From Devosia subaequoris (GTDB taxonomy: Bacteria > Pseudomonadota > Alphaproteobacteria > Rhizobiales > Devosiaceae), in the NCBI RefSeq assembly GCF_014197055.1, contig NZ_JACIEW010000001.1, positions 124,001-188,000 of the forward strand: a stretch of DNA of 64,000 nt. Direction: 5' to 3'. The notes beneath the pieces are model-generated. The model had not been told where the DNA came from. It saw only the letters and a program-made list of their open reading frames with translations, and searched no databases. Position numbers and translations under genes: made by a program. This document shows positions 54,871-64,000 of this stretch, piece by piece; position 1 is the stretch's first letter; each line of letters opens with the position of its first letter.

Positions 54871-55892
54871 GCTGGCTCGGCAGGATTTGCAAACAGGGCG
54901 CAATGCTTCCGGATGGCGTCGAAGATGACCGCCAGCGTCTGTTTCATGTCGAGATTGACGCTGTCGGCTTCGCCCAGAAGTGCGCCTGCCTTCTCCCATA
55001 GCTCGGTGGCCGAGGCAAGCCGCGAACGCCCTGCGGGTTGCATGGCGGCTTCCCGCATCTCCTGCGCCAGCCAGTCGTTGAGAATTTCGCGGGCAAAAGA
55101 CATGTCCGGCCCTTGCGCATCGGCGCCCAGTGCATCAGCAAGCTGGATCTGTGCGGCAACCGGCATGCGTTCGGGCCCCTGCAGCCAAGCAAGCAATGCG
55201 CCCACCGGCGAATTTTCGCCAAGAGCCAGAGTTTCAAAAGCGCGACGTGGCCGACCTCCGGCGAGTTGCACGGCCCGGTCCAGTGTCTCGGCATCCAGAT
55301 CAGGTTGGCTGCTGCTGACAACGGCTCTCACCAGATCGTCCGACAGGCCGCGCATAGCCAGGTTCTGGCAGCGCGAGCGAATAGTGGGCAGCAACTGGCC
55401 CGGACGATGTGAGATGAGCAGGAACGTGGTGTCGGTCGGCGGCTCTTCTAGCGTCTTGAGCAGTGCATTGGCTGCAGAAGGATTGCACTCATCGATGCTG
55501 TCGAGAATGGCGATCCGATGCCCGGCCCGGCCCCTGGTGTGCTGGAGGGTTTCGCGCAGCTCGCGGATATCTTCAACGCGGATGACGGAATAATAGCCCT
55601 TGGCATCCTTGGATCGCCGGCGGAGCAGCGCCAGATTGGGGTGGGAGACGGCCGCTACCTGTTCGCGGACGCGTTTGGGGTCTTCGTCGCCAGTGGCGGT
55701 CAGAATGGCAGAGGCAAGTTCAAAGGCCAATGTGGCCTTACCAATACCCTGTGGCCCCTGCAACATGATGGCGCCGGGGAGCCGGTGTTCGGCCAATTGG
55801 GTCAGAACGGTCGTTCGCGCCGCATCATGACCGATGGCTATCTGGCGCTGTTCGGGCAGCGGCAGGTCGGGGAGAGCGGCGGGATCAGTCAC
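54867..55892 (-). CDS. holB: DNA polymerase III delta' subunit
   Basis: A 341-residue clamp-loader subunit. The P-loop is [18 protein letters not shown] near residues 43-60, the strand [25 protein letters not shown] near 148-172, and the SRC motif is in [14 protein letters not shown] near 190. The zinc cysteines of the classical delta' are not obvious, as in other alphaproteobacteria. It is coupled on both sides by ATGA (with tmk upstream and metG downstream). The tmk-holB-metG-tatD order is ancestral. Confidence 0.94.
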   Translation of the reverse strand: MTDPAALPDLPLPEQRQIAIGHDAARTTVLTQLAEHRLPGAIMLQGPQGIGKATLAFELASAILTATGDEDPKRVREQVAAVSHPNLALLRRRSKDAKGYYSVIRVEDIRELRETLQHTRGRAGHRIAILDSIDECNPSAANALLKTLEEPPTDTTFLLISHRPGQLLPTIRSRCQNLAMRGLSDDLVRAVVSSSQPDLDAETLDRAVQLAGGRPRRAFETLALGENSPVGALLAWLQGPERMPVAAQIQLADALGADAQGPDMSFAREILNDWLAQEMREAAMQPAGRSRLASATELWEKAGALLGEADSVNLDMKQTLAVIFDAIRKHCALFANPAEPA

Positions 55893-56575
55893 GCGACCGG
55901 CCCGTCCTGAAGTTCAGAGAAGCGAGCACTGACAACGTCCCAAATGGCAGTCTCGAGTGCCTCTTCATCCTGCTCGGCAGAAATCACGACGCACCGGTCG
56001 GTATTGTGTCGGGCGATGTCGAGGAAGTTTTCGCGCAGGCGCTGGTGCCAATCCAGTTCCTCCTTCTCGAAGCGATCGCCGGTCAGTTGCAGGCCATCTT
56101 CAACGGCACGCTGCGCGACGCGCCGGAAGGCGATGGCCGGATCCATATCGAGGACGATGGTCAAGTCGGGGGTGTGGCCGTCCAGGGCAAGATTTTCCAG
56201 TGCGTCGATGAGCTTGTCGTCGACTCCGCCCGTCAGGCCCTGATAGGCGCGAGTGGAATCGCAGAAGCGGTCGGAAATGACCCAGGTGCCCTTTTCCAGA
56301 TTGGGTGCGATAAGTTGATTGACGTGATCAAGCCGGGCGGCAGCAAACAGCACGGCTTCCGAACCAGCACCCCAGGATTCGGAGCGACCCTGGAGGATGA
56401 AGGAACGGATTGCTTCGGCCTTGGGCGTGCCGCCGGGTTCACGGGTGCGCACCGCCTCGATGGCGTGAATGGCAAGATTGTTGAGAAGACGTCGAACCTG
56501 GGTCGACTTGCCGACCCCTTCGCCGCCTTCGAAGGTGATGAAGCGGGCTGGGCGTCGATTTGGCGCTTCGAGCAT
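55889..56575 (-). CDS. tmk: thymidylate kinase
   Basis: A 228-residue P-loop kinase that phosphorylates dTMP. Walker A is FITFEGGEGVGKSTQVRRL at about residues 12-30, TREPGGTPKAEAIRS near 47 is the DR(Y/H)-associated E-P-G-G motif, and ISDRFCDSTRAYQG near 101 is the conserved DRF block. The lid region follows near 160 (FEKEELDWHQRLRE). The ATG at 56575 fits; a longer frame to 56932 has no homology. The 155 bases between this gene and the carboxypeptidase gene show nothing clear. Confidence 0.96.
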   Translation of the reverse strand: MLEAPNRRPARFITFEGGEGVGKSTQVRRLLNNLAIHAIEAVRTREPGGTPKAEAIRSFILQGRSESWGAGSEAVLFAAARLDHVNQLIAPNLEKGTWVISDRFCDSTRAYQGLTGGVDDKLIDALENLALDGHTPDLTIVLDMDPAIAFRRVAQRAVEDGLQLTGDRFEKEELDWHQRLRENFLDIARHNTDRCVVISAEQDEEALETAIWDVVSARFSELQDGPVA

Positions 56576-56730
56576 GGGCAGGCTGATTCCTTGGTCCGGC
56601 TTTCTTTTAGGACACCTGCTCGCATGGGAAAAGGGATGAGCGGGGTTTGCTCGCCGTTCGACCATGGGTCTCGTGGCCCCTGGGTCTTGAATTGATCCGT
56701 CGGACCAGTTTTGCCGCCGCGCGGTAAGGC

Positions 56731-57873
56731 TCAGAGCCAGCCCAGAGCGAGCTGTTTCAGCGCATCGGTGGCGCGGCGGATCAGATCGCCCTGGCCGACA
56801 CTTTCGACGGCGTAGAGGGGCGCGGCTTGCACAAGCTGGTCGTTGCAGAAGACCCTGAGTTCGGCAATCCGGTCGCCCTGGCGCACCGGCGGCAAGAGCG
56901 GAGCTTCGTAGTTGACCGTGGCCGAAAGGCATTGGCGCGAGCCGCGCGGCAGGTAGAGCGCGATTTCGCCCTGCCCAACCAGGCCTACATTGGGGCTGAC
57001 GCCACCGTAAACGTCGGCATAGGCGACGATCTGACCCTCAGCGTATGGGGTAAAGCGCTCAAAGGCGCGGGCGCCCCAGGTGAGCAGCTTCCTGGCCTCT
57101 TCAGTGCGCTCGCGCATCGAGGTGAGGCCATGGACGACAGCTATGAGGCGGCGGTCGCCCCGATCGGTTGAGGTCACCGATCCGTAACCGGCCGCTTCCG
57201 TATGACCGGTCTTGAGACCATCCACGCCTATTCCCATTTCAACGAGCGAGTTGCGATTGGCCTGATTGATGCCATTCCACTCCATCGACGGCTCGGAGAA
57301 GTAGTGATAATACTCGGGAAATTCGCGGATCAGATAGCGGCCGAGTTCAGCCAGGTCGCGCGCGCTCGAATACATGTCTGGGTCGGGCAGGCCCACGGGA
57401 TTGGTGAAATAGGACTGCTCGAGCCCAATTTCCCCAGCCAGCTCGTTCATCATCAGTGCGAAGGTGGATTCGGAACCAGCGATGCCCTCGGCCAGTACGA
57501 TCGATGCGTCGTTCCCCGACTGGATGATGACTGAGCGCACGAGGTCTTCGACCCGGATTTGAGAATTGAGTTCGGCGAACATGGTGGAGCCACCGGAGGC
57601 CGCGCCGCCCGTGCGCCAGGCATGTTCGGAAACGAAAAACTCGTCGTCCAGGCTCACCCGCCCTGCCCTGATTTCATTGAAAACGACCGCCAGCGTCATC
57701 AGCTTGGCCATTGAGGCAGGCTCGAGGGCGGCGTCCGCGTTCTTCTGAAAAATGACCGTGCCGGACTCGTAGTCCATCAGTACGGCGAACTTTGCCTTGG
57801 TATCGAATTCGGCCTGGGCCAGCGCCGCTCCGGCGAGTGACAGGACGGCAAATATGGCGATCAGCAGTCTCAC
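56731..57873 (-). CDS. D-alanyl-D-alanine carboxypeptidase (PBP5/6-type)
   Basis: A 380-residue periplasmic peptidase that trims peptidoglycan stem peptides. The signal peptide is at residues 1-20 (RLLIAIFAVLSLAGAALAQ). Catalytic motifs are SMAKLM (SxxK) near 57, SGND (SxN) near 120 in VIIQSGNDASIVLAEGI, and KTGHTEAAGYGS (KTG) near 220. A C-terminal beta domain is followed by an amphipathic helix ending QLALGWL for membrane binding. The GTG at 57873 is chosen because GGGAAA lies upstream and the signal peptide then has normal length; an ATG at 57915 is possible. It follows rlpA after 63 bases. Confidence 0.93.
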   Translation of the reverse strand: MRLLIAIFAVLSLAGAALAQAEFDTKAKFAVLMDYESGTVIFQKNADAALEPASMAKLMTLAVVFNEIRAGRVSLDDEFFVSEHAWRTGGAASGGSTMFAELNSQIRVEDLVRSVIIQSGNDASIVLAEGIAGSESTFALMMNELAGEIGLEQSYFTNPVGLPDPDMYSSARDLAELGRYLIREFPEYYHYFSEPSMEWNGINQANRNSLVEMGIGVDGLKTGHTEAAGYGSVTSTDRGDRRLIAVVHGLTSMRERTEEARKLLTWGARAFERFTPYAEGQIVAYADVYGGVSPNVGLVGQGEIALYLPRGSRQCLSATVNYEAPLLPPVRQGDRIAELRVFCNDQLVQAAPLYAVESVGQGDLIRRATDALKQLALGWL

Positions 57874-57936
57874 GACGCATTTCCCTTGCGATTGCGATAT
57901 CGACGCCGAGATCATCGCGGCGCAATATAGACGCAA

Positions 57937-58983
57937 TTAATAGAGAATTGCGTCAGTCAGGCCAAGGTCTTGGGCAAGATCAAGCGCATCCTGACTTGTT
58001 GCTCCCGCCTTGAGGTGGGTTAATGTCAGCCTGGTGGCGGGGCGGCCATTGATCGAGACCGGCTCCTCGGTGACCGCGCCGAGGCGGGCAAAGTCTTGTG
58101 CCAGCGCCGCCGCGTTGTCCGGATCGGCAAAGATGCCGAGCGCGAGACGTATCTTGCGTGTGTCAGCATCCACCGAGCCCGCCCAATCGGCCAGGTCGGC
58201 ATTGCCGTTTGCCATGGCATTGGCGGCAGCATGGGCCGAGCCGACGGCGGCGTCGAGTTCCTGAGGCGAGGCATCCACGTAGGAGAACAGGCCGGAAATA
58301 AAGTTGGTGGTCATGCCGACAAGGCTGCGATTGCTCTGCCCGCCGGAGCTGGCGACGCGGATCGGGCCGCTGTTGTCGTCGGCGGGGCCGTTATAGCTGG
58401 CCACCAGCATGCGGGTGTCATCGCCTTCCAGCGGAGCCTGGCCAACATATTCGACCTGCACACTGGTCGAGCCCTTGTTGACATAGCCCAGCATGGAGGC
58501 AGCCCGATGGCTCAGGTCGATAATACGGCCGGAGACGTACGGCCCGCGATCATTGACGCGGACGATCAGTGAGCGGCCATTGGCAGTGTTCGTGACACGC
58601 ACATAGGACGGAAGCGGCAACGTCGGATGGGCGGCGGTGATGGCATTGGCGGAAAAAATCTCGCCATTGGCGGTTTTCCGGCCATGGAAGTCCGAACCGT
58701 ACCAGGAAGCCGACCCGGAGGCAGAATAGCTGGGATCGTGCTTGGGCACATAGGTCTTGCCACGCACCGTGTATGGCTTACCGATCTGATATCGACCTCC
58801 ACCCTTGGGCGGGTTCGGATTGGAGGTGACGCGTGGCGAAACGGCGACGCCATATTCGCTCGAGGTAAATGCGGCGCGCTTGACGGTAGCGCCGAGATTG
58901 CCAGTAGCACAGGCGGCCAGCGAGGGGGCGATCAGGGCGGCCAGGGCAATGGCTCGGACGGCGCTGCGCCAGGTGGTCGTCAC
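57937..58983 (-). CDS. rlpA: RlpA-type septal ring lytic transglycosylase lipoprotein
   Basis: A 348-residue lipoprotein. The signal is followed by lipobox LAAC with Cys at about residue 25. The double-psi beta-barrel has SASWYGSDFHGRKTANGEIFSA near 90-111 (catalytic Glu region), HPTLPLPSYVRVTN near 120, and RVNDRGPYVSGRIIDLS near 140 with the conserved Asp. A C-terminal SPOR domain (RLTLTHLKAGATSQDALDLA) binds denuded peptidoglycan at septa. The GTG at 58983 gives a normal signal; the ATG at 59034 would add 17 residues. It heads the minus-strand run and is divergent from metH. Confidence 0.93.
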   Translation of the reverse strand: MTTTWRSAVRAIALAALIAPSLAACATGNLGATVKRAAFTSSEYGVAVSPRVTSNPNPPKGGGRYQIGKPYTVRGKTYVPKHDPSYSASGSASWYGSDFHGRKTANGEIFSANAITAAHPTLPLPSYVRVTNTANGRSLIVRVNDRGPYVSGRIIDLSHRAASMLGYVNKGSTSVQVEYVGQAPLEGDDTRMLVASYNGPADDNSGPIRVASSGGQSNRSLVGMTTNFISGLFSYVDASPQELDAAVGSAHAAANAMANGNADLADWAGSVDADTRKIRLALGIFADPDNAAALAQDFARLGAVTEEPVSINGRPATRLTLTHLKAGATSQDALDLAQDLGLTDAILY

Positions 58984-59175
58984 GATACGCAATACTCTAC
59001 ATGAACAGAACTTTTCCGACCGAAGGATAGCCACTTTGAGCGGCGCCTGACAGAAACGAACAATTTTACGGTTTAGGGGAAGTTAAGACCAATGAACCGT
59101 TACGTTGCCGATGGAGATTGTTGGCGTTTTCTCCATTGAACCTGCGACGCAGAAAGGAATGTCAGCCAGCGCGGG

Positions 59176-59204
59176 TTGACTGATATAAAGATATCTTTAT
59201 GTGA
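59176..59204 (+). promoter_or_regulatory. metH promoter with palindromic operator
   Basis: TTGACT (59176-59181) as -35 and TATGTG (59198-59203) as possible -10 flank a perfect 16-bp palindrome ATAAAGATATCTTTAT at 59185-59200. The palindrome lies in the spacer, a placement that would block RNA polymerase. ATAAAGATATC-type sites before metH and other methionine genes are known targets of the ArsR-family SAM/SAH-responsive regulators in alphaproteobacteria. The regulator is not in this window. Confidence 0.6.
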
Positions 59205-59255
59205 TGACGCAGCGCTGATAGAGTGCCCGCCTATTGCAAGAAAGTGAGGAAGGCG

Positions 59256-62200
59256 ATGAGCCCCTCCCCCGACCGGAAATCCGACTCGCCCATCATTCCC
59301 GACTGGAACGAGGTCCGCACAGCGCTGGCCAGCGCCATGGAGGAGCGTATTCTGGTCCTGGACGGCGCCATGGGCACGATGATCCAGCGCCTCGGACTGA
59401 CCGAAGAGAACTTTCAGGGCGAGCGGTTCAGGGATTGGAGCCACCCGCTCAAGGGCAATAACGACCTGCTGGTGCTCACCGAGCCGAAAATGATCGAGGA
59501 CATTCACCTCGAGTACTATCTTGCCGGGGCCGATATCGTCGAAACCAACACATTCTCGGCGACATCGGTCGCGCAGGCGGACTATGCCTGCGAAGAGGCG
59601 GTGTACGACATCAACTATCACGGGGTTCTTTGCGCGCGCCGCGCGGCCATCCGGGCCGAGGAGAAGGACGGCCGCCGCCGTTTCGTCGCCGGGGCGCTTG
59701 GACCGACCAACAAGACCTCGTCCATGTCCACGGACGTCAACAGTCCCGGTCATCGGGCCATTTCCTTCGATGAGCTGGTCGAGGCCTATGGCGAGGCTAT
59801 TCGCGGTCTGGTCGATGCCGGCGCGGACCTGCTGCTGTTCGAGACCATTACCGACACGCTCAATACCAAGGCCGGCATTTTTGCCGCGCAGCGCCTGTTC
59901 GAAGAGCGCGGTATCGACGTGCCGATCATGATTTCAGGGACGATCACCGATTTGAGTGGCCGCACCTTGTCGGGGCAGACGCCGACAGCGTTCTGGTATT
60001 CGATCCGGCATGCCAATCCGATCACCATCGGGCTCAATTGTGCCCTGGGCGCCGATCTGATGCGGGACCACATCTCCGAGCTGTCGTCGGTCGCCGACAC
60101 TTTTATCTGCGCCTATCCCAATGCGGGGCTGCCCAATGAAATGGGCGCCTATGACGAGACACCGGAGCAGATGGCCGGGCAATTGGAGACATTTGCCAGC
60201 GAGGGACTGCTGAACATTGTGGGCGGGTGCTGCGGTTCGACCCCTGACCATATCCGGGCAATTGCCGAGACCGCCGCGCGTTATGCGCCGCGCAAGGTGC
60301 CCAATGCCGAGCGGCTGCTGCGCCTGTCCGGGCTGGAGCCGTTCACGCTCACCAAGGACATTCCCTTCGTCAATATCGGCGAACGCACCAATGTCACCGG
60401 CTCGGCCCGGTTCCGCAAGCTGATCACGGCGGGGGACTACACCGCTGCGCTGGAGGTCGCCCGGGACCAGGTGTCCAATGGCGCCCAGGTCATCGACATC
60501 AACATGGATGAGGGCCTGATCGACAGCCAGCAGGTGATGATCGAATTCCTCAACCTGCTTGCCGCGGAGCCCGATATCGCCAAGGTTCCCCTGATGATCG
60601 ATAGCTCCAAATGGGAGGTGATCGAGGCGGGCCTGAAATGCGTGCAGGGCAAGGCGCTGGTCAACTCGATCTCGCTCAAGGAAGGCGAAGAAGCCTTCAT
60701 TCATCATGCGCGGCTGGTGAAGGCCTATGGCGCGGCCGTGGTGGTGATGGCGTTCGACGAAACCGGACAGGCCGACACCAAGGATCGCAAGGTCGAAATC
60801 TGCGCCCGGGCATACAAGATCCTGACCGAGGTCGTCGGCCTGCCGCCGGAAGACATCATTTTCGACCCCAATGTGTTCGCCGTCGCAACGGGCATTGAAG
60901 AGCACAACAATTACGGCGTCGATTTTCTCGAAGCCACCAAGGAAATCACCGACAGCCTGCCCCATGTGCACATTTCAGGCGGCATCTCCAATCTCAGCTT
61001 CTCGTTCCGCGGCAATGAACCGGTGCGGGAGGCGATGCACGCGGTGTTTTTGTACTATGCCATCCAGAATGGCATGGACATGGGCATCGTCAATGCCGGC
61101 CAGCTGGCGGTCTATGAGACCATCGACAAGGAACTGCGCGACGCCTGCGAGGATGTGATCCTCAACCGGCGCGCGGATTCGACCGACCGCATGCTGGACC
61201 TGGCCGAACGCTACAAGGGCCAGGGCGGCGGTGCCGGCAAGGCCAAGGACATGAGCTGGCGCGAATTGCCGGTGGGCGAGCGCATTACCCATGCGTTGGT
61301 CAACGGCGTGACCGAGTTCATCGAGGCCGACACCGAAGAAGCACGCCAGACATTCGCTCGACCGCTGCATGTGATCGAAGGTCCGCTGATGGCCGGGATG
61401 AACGTGGTGGGCGACCTGTTCGGCTCGGGCAAGATGTTCCTGCCGCAGGTGGTGAAGTCGGCCCGCGTGATGAAGCAGGCCGTGGCCTATCTGATGCCCT
61501 TCATGGAGGCCGAGAAGGACGCCAATGGCGATGCCGCCGGACGCAAGAGCGCCGGCAAGGTGCTGATGGCGACCGTAAAGGGTGACGTGCACGATATCGG
61601 CAAGAACATTGTTGGCGTTGTGCTGAGTTGCAACAATTACGAGATCATCGACCTGGGCGTCATGGTGCCGTCCCAGAAGATTTTGGAGACGGCCAAGGCG
61701 GAGAATGTCGATATCATAGGCCTCTCCGGTCTTATCACGCCCTCGCTGGACGAGATGGTGCATGTTGCTTCGGAAATGGAGCGCGAAGGGTTCGACATAC
61801 CCCTTCTGATCGGCGGAGCGACGACCAGCCGCGTGCATACCGCTGTAAAGATCCATCCGCGCTATGCGCGTGGACAGGCAGTGCATGTCAATGACGCCAG
61901 CCGCGCCGTAGGCGTGGTCTCGAACCTGCTTTCAGATGAGACCAAGGCGACGTTCATCGAGCAGGTCCGGGCCGAATATGCCAAGGCGACCGCCGCGCAC
62001 GAGCGGGCCGAGTCTGAAAAACGCCGGCTGCCGCTGGAAACGGCCCGCAGCAATGCGTTCAAGCCCGACTGGTCGGAGTATACGCCCCCTGCCCCCAGCT
62101 TCCTGGGCACTCGCAGCTTTACCGATTTCGATCTAGCGGAGCTGGCGCGCTACATTGACTGGACGCCGTTCTTCCAGACCTGGGAGTTGAAGGGTCGATA

Positions 62201-63023
62201 TCCGGCAATCTTGAACGATGAGAAGCAGGGCGAAGCGGCGCGGGCCCTGTGGGCTGACGCGCAGAAGATGCTCAAGCAGATCATCGACGAAAAATGGTTT
62301 GCGCCGAAGGCCGTGCTCGGCTTCTGGCCGGCCAACGCCGTGGGTGACGATGTGCGCCTGTTCACCGATGAGGATCGCCAGAGCGAGTTGGCTACGTTCT
62401 TCACGTTGCGCCAGCAATTGAGCAAGCGTGATGGCAAGCCAAACATGGCGCTCGCCGATTTCGTGGCGCCGGCAGACAGCGGAAAGCCCGACTATATTGG
62501 CGGTTTTGTGGTGACGGCGGGGATCGAGGAAGTGGCGATAGCCGAGCGCTTCGAGCGCGCCAATGACGATTATTCGTCAATTCTCGTGAAGGCGCTGGCC
62601 GACCGATTTGCCGAGGCCATGGCCGAATACATGCACGAGCGGGTGCGAAAGGACTATTGGGGATATGCCCCCGATGAGACCCTGTCGCCTGACGAACTGG
62701 TTGGCGAGCCCTATCAGGGCATCCGCCCGGCGCCCGGCTATCCGGCCCAACCGGACCACACTGAAAAGACCACCCTTTTCAGCCTGCTCGACGCGGAGAA
62801 AAGTGTGGGCGTGAGCCTGACCGAGAGCTATGCGATGTGGCCGGGTTCATCGGTCTCGGGCATCTATATGAGCCATCCCGATTCCTACTATTTCGGCGTG
62901 GCAAAGGTGGAGCGCGACCAGGTGCTCGATTATGCCCAGCGCAAGGGCATGGAGGTGGAAGAGGTCGAGCGCTGGCTGGCGCCGATCCTGAACTACATTC
63001 CCGGTCGGGCCGCGGCAGAATGA
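59256..63023 (+). CDS. metH: cobalamin-dependent methionine synthase
   Basis: A full-length 1255-residue MetH. The homocysteine domain has [15 protein letters not shown] near residue 30, NCALGADLM near 264, and [10 protein letters not shown] near 327 with the zinc cysteines. The methyl-THF pterin domain begins [18 protein letters not shown] near 365. The cobalamin cap and Rossmann part have [17 protein letters not shown] with the B12-ligand His near 777, [13 protein letters not shown], and [14 protein letters not shown]. The reactivation domain contains [21 protein letters not shown] near 1189. No part is missing. The ATG at 59256 has GAGG seven bases upstream; a GTG at 59223 is less likely. 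Confidence 0.97.
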   Translation: MSPSPDRKSDSPIIPDWNEVRTALASAMEERILVLDGAMGTMIQRLGLTEENFQGERFRDWSHPLKGNNDLLVLTEPKMIEDIHLEYYLAGADIVETNTFSATSVAQADYACEEAVYDINYHGVLCARRAAIRAEEKDGRRRFVAGALGPTNKTSSMSTDVNSPGHRAISFDELVEAYGEAIRGLVDAGADLLLFETITDTLNTKAGIFAAQRLFEERGIDVPIMISGTITDLSGRTLSGQTPTAFWYSIRHANPITIGLNCALGADLMRDHISELSSVADTFICAYPNAGLPNEMGAYDETPEQMAGQLETFASEGLLNIVGGCCGSTPDHIRAIAETAARYAPRKVPNAERLLRLSGLEPFTLTKDIPFVNIGERTNVTGSARFRKLITAGDYTAALEVARDQVSNGAQVIDINMDEGLIDSQQVMIEFLNLLAAEPDIAKVPLMIDSSKWEVIEAGLKCVQGKALVNSISLKEGEEAFIHHARLVKAYGAAVVVMAFDETGQADTKDRKVEICARAYKILTEVVGLPPEDIIFDPNVFAVATGIEEHNNYGVDFLEATKEITDSLPHVHISGGISNLSFSFRGNEPVREAMHAVFLYYAIQNGMDMGIVNAGQLAVYETIDKELRDACEDVILNRRADSTDRMLDLAERYKGQGGGAGKAKDMSWRELPVGERITHALVNGVTEFIEADTEEARQTFARPLHVIEGPLMAGMNVVGDLFGSGKMFLPQVVKSARVMKQAVAYLMPFMEAEKDANGDAAGRKSAGKVLMATVKGDVHDIGKNIVGVVLSCNNYEIIDLGVMVPSQKILETAKAENVDIIGLSGLITPSLDEMVHVASEMEREGFDIPLLIGGATTSRVHTAVKIHPRYARGQAVHVNDASRAVGVVSNLLSDETKATFIEQVRAEYAKATAAHERAESEKRRLPLETARSNAFKPDWSEYTPPAPSFLGTRSFTDFDLAELARYIDWTPFFQTWELKGRYPAILNDEKQGEAARALWADAQKMLKQIIDEKWFAPKAVLGFWPANAVGDDVRLFTDEDRQSELATFFTLRQQLSKRDGKPNMALADFVAPADSGKPDYIGGFVVTAGIEEVAIAERFERANDDYSSILVKALADRFAEAMAEYMHERVRKDYWGYAPDETLSPDELVGEPYQGIRPAPGYPAQPDHTEKTTLFSLLDAEKSVGVSLTESYAMWPGSSVSGIYMSHPDSYYFGVAKVERDQVLDYAQRKGMEVEEVERWLAPILNYIPGRAAAE

Positions 63024-63035
63024 TCGGTAACAACC

Positions 63036-63380
63036 ATGTCACAAATTGATCCCATCCCTGTGACGTTGATTTCTGACCCCGGCAGCCTGGTTCCGCTCGA
63101 CGGCGACACGGCACTGATCCGGTTGTCGGCCAATTCCGGGCATGGACACGCGGACGGCGATACCTGCGTGGCCTGCGCGGCGCAGACTGATGTGCGGGCG
63201 CTGCTCTACAACCTGCTTGAGGAGCACCGGCGGGATATGCGCCCCGCATTTTCGCGCGTGGTTGTCGATGCCAGCGCCTTGGCTGACCCGTCCCAGGTCG
63301 TGGAAGCGCTGACAGGCAAGCTGCCGGCGCAGGCGCTACGGGATCATACAGTCGCGCGGATGTTCTATTTAGCGGGTTGA
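63036..63380 (+). CDS. CobW-like remnant protein, 114 aa
   Basis: The start IPVTLISDPGSL matches the first strand of CobW/COG0523 metal chaperones (IPVTLxTGFLGAGKTT) but the P-loop is missing. The middle TCVACAAQTDVRALLYNLLEEH resembles the conserved GCxCC...DLxRALxxLL block, with CVAC in place of CxCC, and FSRVVVDASALADPSQVVEAL matches the FDxVVIETTGLADPxPVxxxL block. So it looks like a shortened, GTPase-dead derivative. It lies 12 bases after metH and is likely co-transcribed; metH needs cobalamin, which makes the kinship notable. Function is unknown. Confidence 0.7.
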   Translation: MSQIDPIPVTLISDPGSLVPLDGDTALIRLSANSGHGHADGDTCVACAAQTDVRALLYNLLEEHRRDMRPAFSRVVVDASALADPSQVVEALTGKLPAQALRDHTVARMFYLAG

Positions 63381-63403
63381 AGGCAGCCGCCGAGCCTGTG
63401 GCG

Positions 63404-63456
63404 CCCCCCTCATCGCCTCGGCTGCGCGGAGCCACCTCTTCCCGAGGGGAAGGGAA
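63404..63456. repeat. interspersed palindromic repeat at a convergent end
   Basis: The stretch CCCCCCTCATCGCCTCGGCT followed by GCGCGGAGCCACC and CTTCCCGAGGGGAAG matches the layout of the short CCCTCAT...CACCTxxTCCC...GGGAxAAGG repeats scattered in alphaproteobacterial genomes. It contains stems GGCT/AGCC and CTTCCC/GGGAAG (63438-63452). Lying between convergent genes, it may act as a terminator. Confidence 0.55.
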
Positions 63457-63463
63457 TAGTCGT

Positions 63464-63955
63464 CTATCCCGGAAATGGCACCAGTGGCGTGTCGGCCCTG
63501 AGATAGAGCGGGTGCTTGGGCGAGCCATCGGCATTGGTGCCGAAGCACCAGAGGTCGATGCCCTCGGCGTGCAGCGCCGCAACGATTTCCCGGCCCGCGG
63601 GGGCCAACGCCTTGTTGAGCTTGCCGTGGCAGAGGACGACACGCCCTGCCCCTCTAGCAGCTTCGCGGATCGTTGGCAGGTTGGCCGGCGATACCGCCTC
63701 CACGCCAGGCTGAACCAACATTTTGGGATGGGTGGCGCGGTAGTCGCCGACATTGCATTTGACCATGCCGGTGAAGCCCTCGCGGCGAGCAAAATTCCAC
63801 TCGCGGGCGCAGGTCGGGTCATCCACGCTCGCGTCGGCGGTTGAGGGGTTCATACCGATAAAGACGATGTAGCGATCTGGAAAGGAATCGCCCAGCCAGC
63901 GCCGCATGCGCTGGCGATAGCGGCCATCCGCACTCATCATTGCGTCGCCACGCAC
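63464..63955 (-). CDS. DUF1643 family protein
   Basis: A protein of about 163 residues from GTG 63955. It shows the family features FIGMNPSTADASVDDPTCAR near residues 32-51, then GFTGMVKCNVGDYRATHP near 60-77 and the late WCFGTNADGSPKHPLYLR near 137-154. The domain's function is unknown; members occur often in phages and in bacteria. The frame stays open to the window edge at 64000, so the true start could lie further upstream, or at ATG 63940. The minus-strand gene converges with the CobW-like gene. Confidence 0.82.
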   Translation of the reverse strand: MRGDAMMSADGRYRQRMRRWLGDSFPDRYIVFIGMNPSTADASVDDPTCAREWNFARREGFTGMVKCNVGDYRATHPKMLVQPGVEAVSPANLPTIREAARGAGRVVLCHGKLNKALAPAGREIVAALHAEGIDLWCFGTNADGSPKHPLYLRADTPLVPFPG

Positions 63956-64000
63956 CCCTTCTCCGAGGCGCAGGCGAACCTTGCCGCCCGGATCGTGTGC

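Noticed and set aside
54871-54999. N-terminal extension of metG
   Set aside because: It lies within the holB coding region in another frame, and family members start at [10 protein letters not shown].

Overview
The window is a contiguous piece of a GC-rich alphaproteobacterial chromosome, most likely from the order Hyphomicrobiales and possibly a Devosia-like genus. This assignment is inference from gene order and protein features. The supporting features are the dusB-ntrB-ntrC-ntrY-ntrX-hfq-hflX-mazG order, a fused IspDF, a PDH cluster whose E1-beta carries its own lipoyl domain, an Hda-type protein with an N-terminal clamp-binding motif, and a short palindromic repeat of the rhizobial type. 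Nearly everything is housekeeping. I see no prophage, insertion sequence, CRISPR array, rRNA or recognisable tRNA.

Layout: 1-2.7 kb holds pyrimidine genes (a dihydroorotase-like gene cut by the window edge, then pyrB) and ruvX, all on the minus strand. 2.8-9.5 kb holds gatC, gatA and gatB for the tRNA-dependent amidotransferase, interleaved with three GNAT acetyltransferases, a chorismate-mutase-like gene, a YjhX-family gene and a degenerate metallo-hydrolase. 9.6-13.2 kb (minus) holds a proline-rich small protein, an AhpD-like protein, a drug/metabolite exporter and purM-purN. 13.3-18.8 kb holds a PerM-type permease, hdaA, ppk and ppx as an overlapping chain, meeting rnd on the other strand. 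20-27.5 kb holds aspS, a CSS/EAL phosphodiesterase, maeB, a Dabb-domain gene and a frameshifted second PRPP synthetase. 27.6-37 kb is the pyruvate dehydrogenase cluster: an FtsB-like gene, pdhA, a small membrane protein, pdhB, pdhC, an SGNH esterase, lpdA, a Gfo/Idh/MocA oxidoreductase, lipA and a RatA-like gene. 37-41 kb (minus) holds an RsbQ-type hydrolase with a PAS histidine kinase, then ispDF and a CinA-type amidase. 41-51.4 kb is the nitrogen-regulation cluster dusB to hflX, with mazG facing it. 51.7-59 kb (minus) is a run from rlpA through a D,D-carboxypeptidase, tmk, holB, metG and tatD to a PhnP-like hydrolase. 59-64 kb holds metH behind a palindromic operator, a remnant-like CobW protein and a DUF1643 gene.

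Many neighbouring genes overlap by ATGA (pyrB/pyrC, purM/purN, maeB/Dabb, dusB/ntrB, ntrB/ntrC, tmk/holB, holB/metG, metG/tatD), which suggests translational coupling inside these operons. Functional groupings are clear. PdhA, PdhB, PdhC and Lpd form one complex, and LipA makes its lipoyl cofactor. Ppk and Ppx make and degrade polyphosphate. NtrBC and NtrYX with Hfq form a nitrogen and stress regulatory block.

I found no convincing wholly new multi-gene system. The items that most deserve a second look are several pseudoenzyme-like proteins (PyrC, an MBL-fold protein, NtrX, a CobW remnant), the one-base frameshift in the second prs gene, the RsbQ/PAS-kinase pair, the CtrA-type boxes before the c-di-GMP phosphodiesterase, the metH operator, a possible structured leader before the chorismate-mutase gene, and the repeat cluster between ntrC and ntrY.
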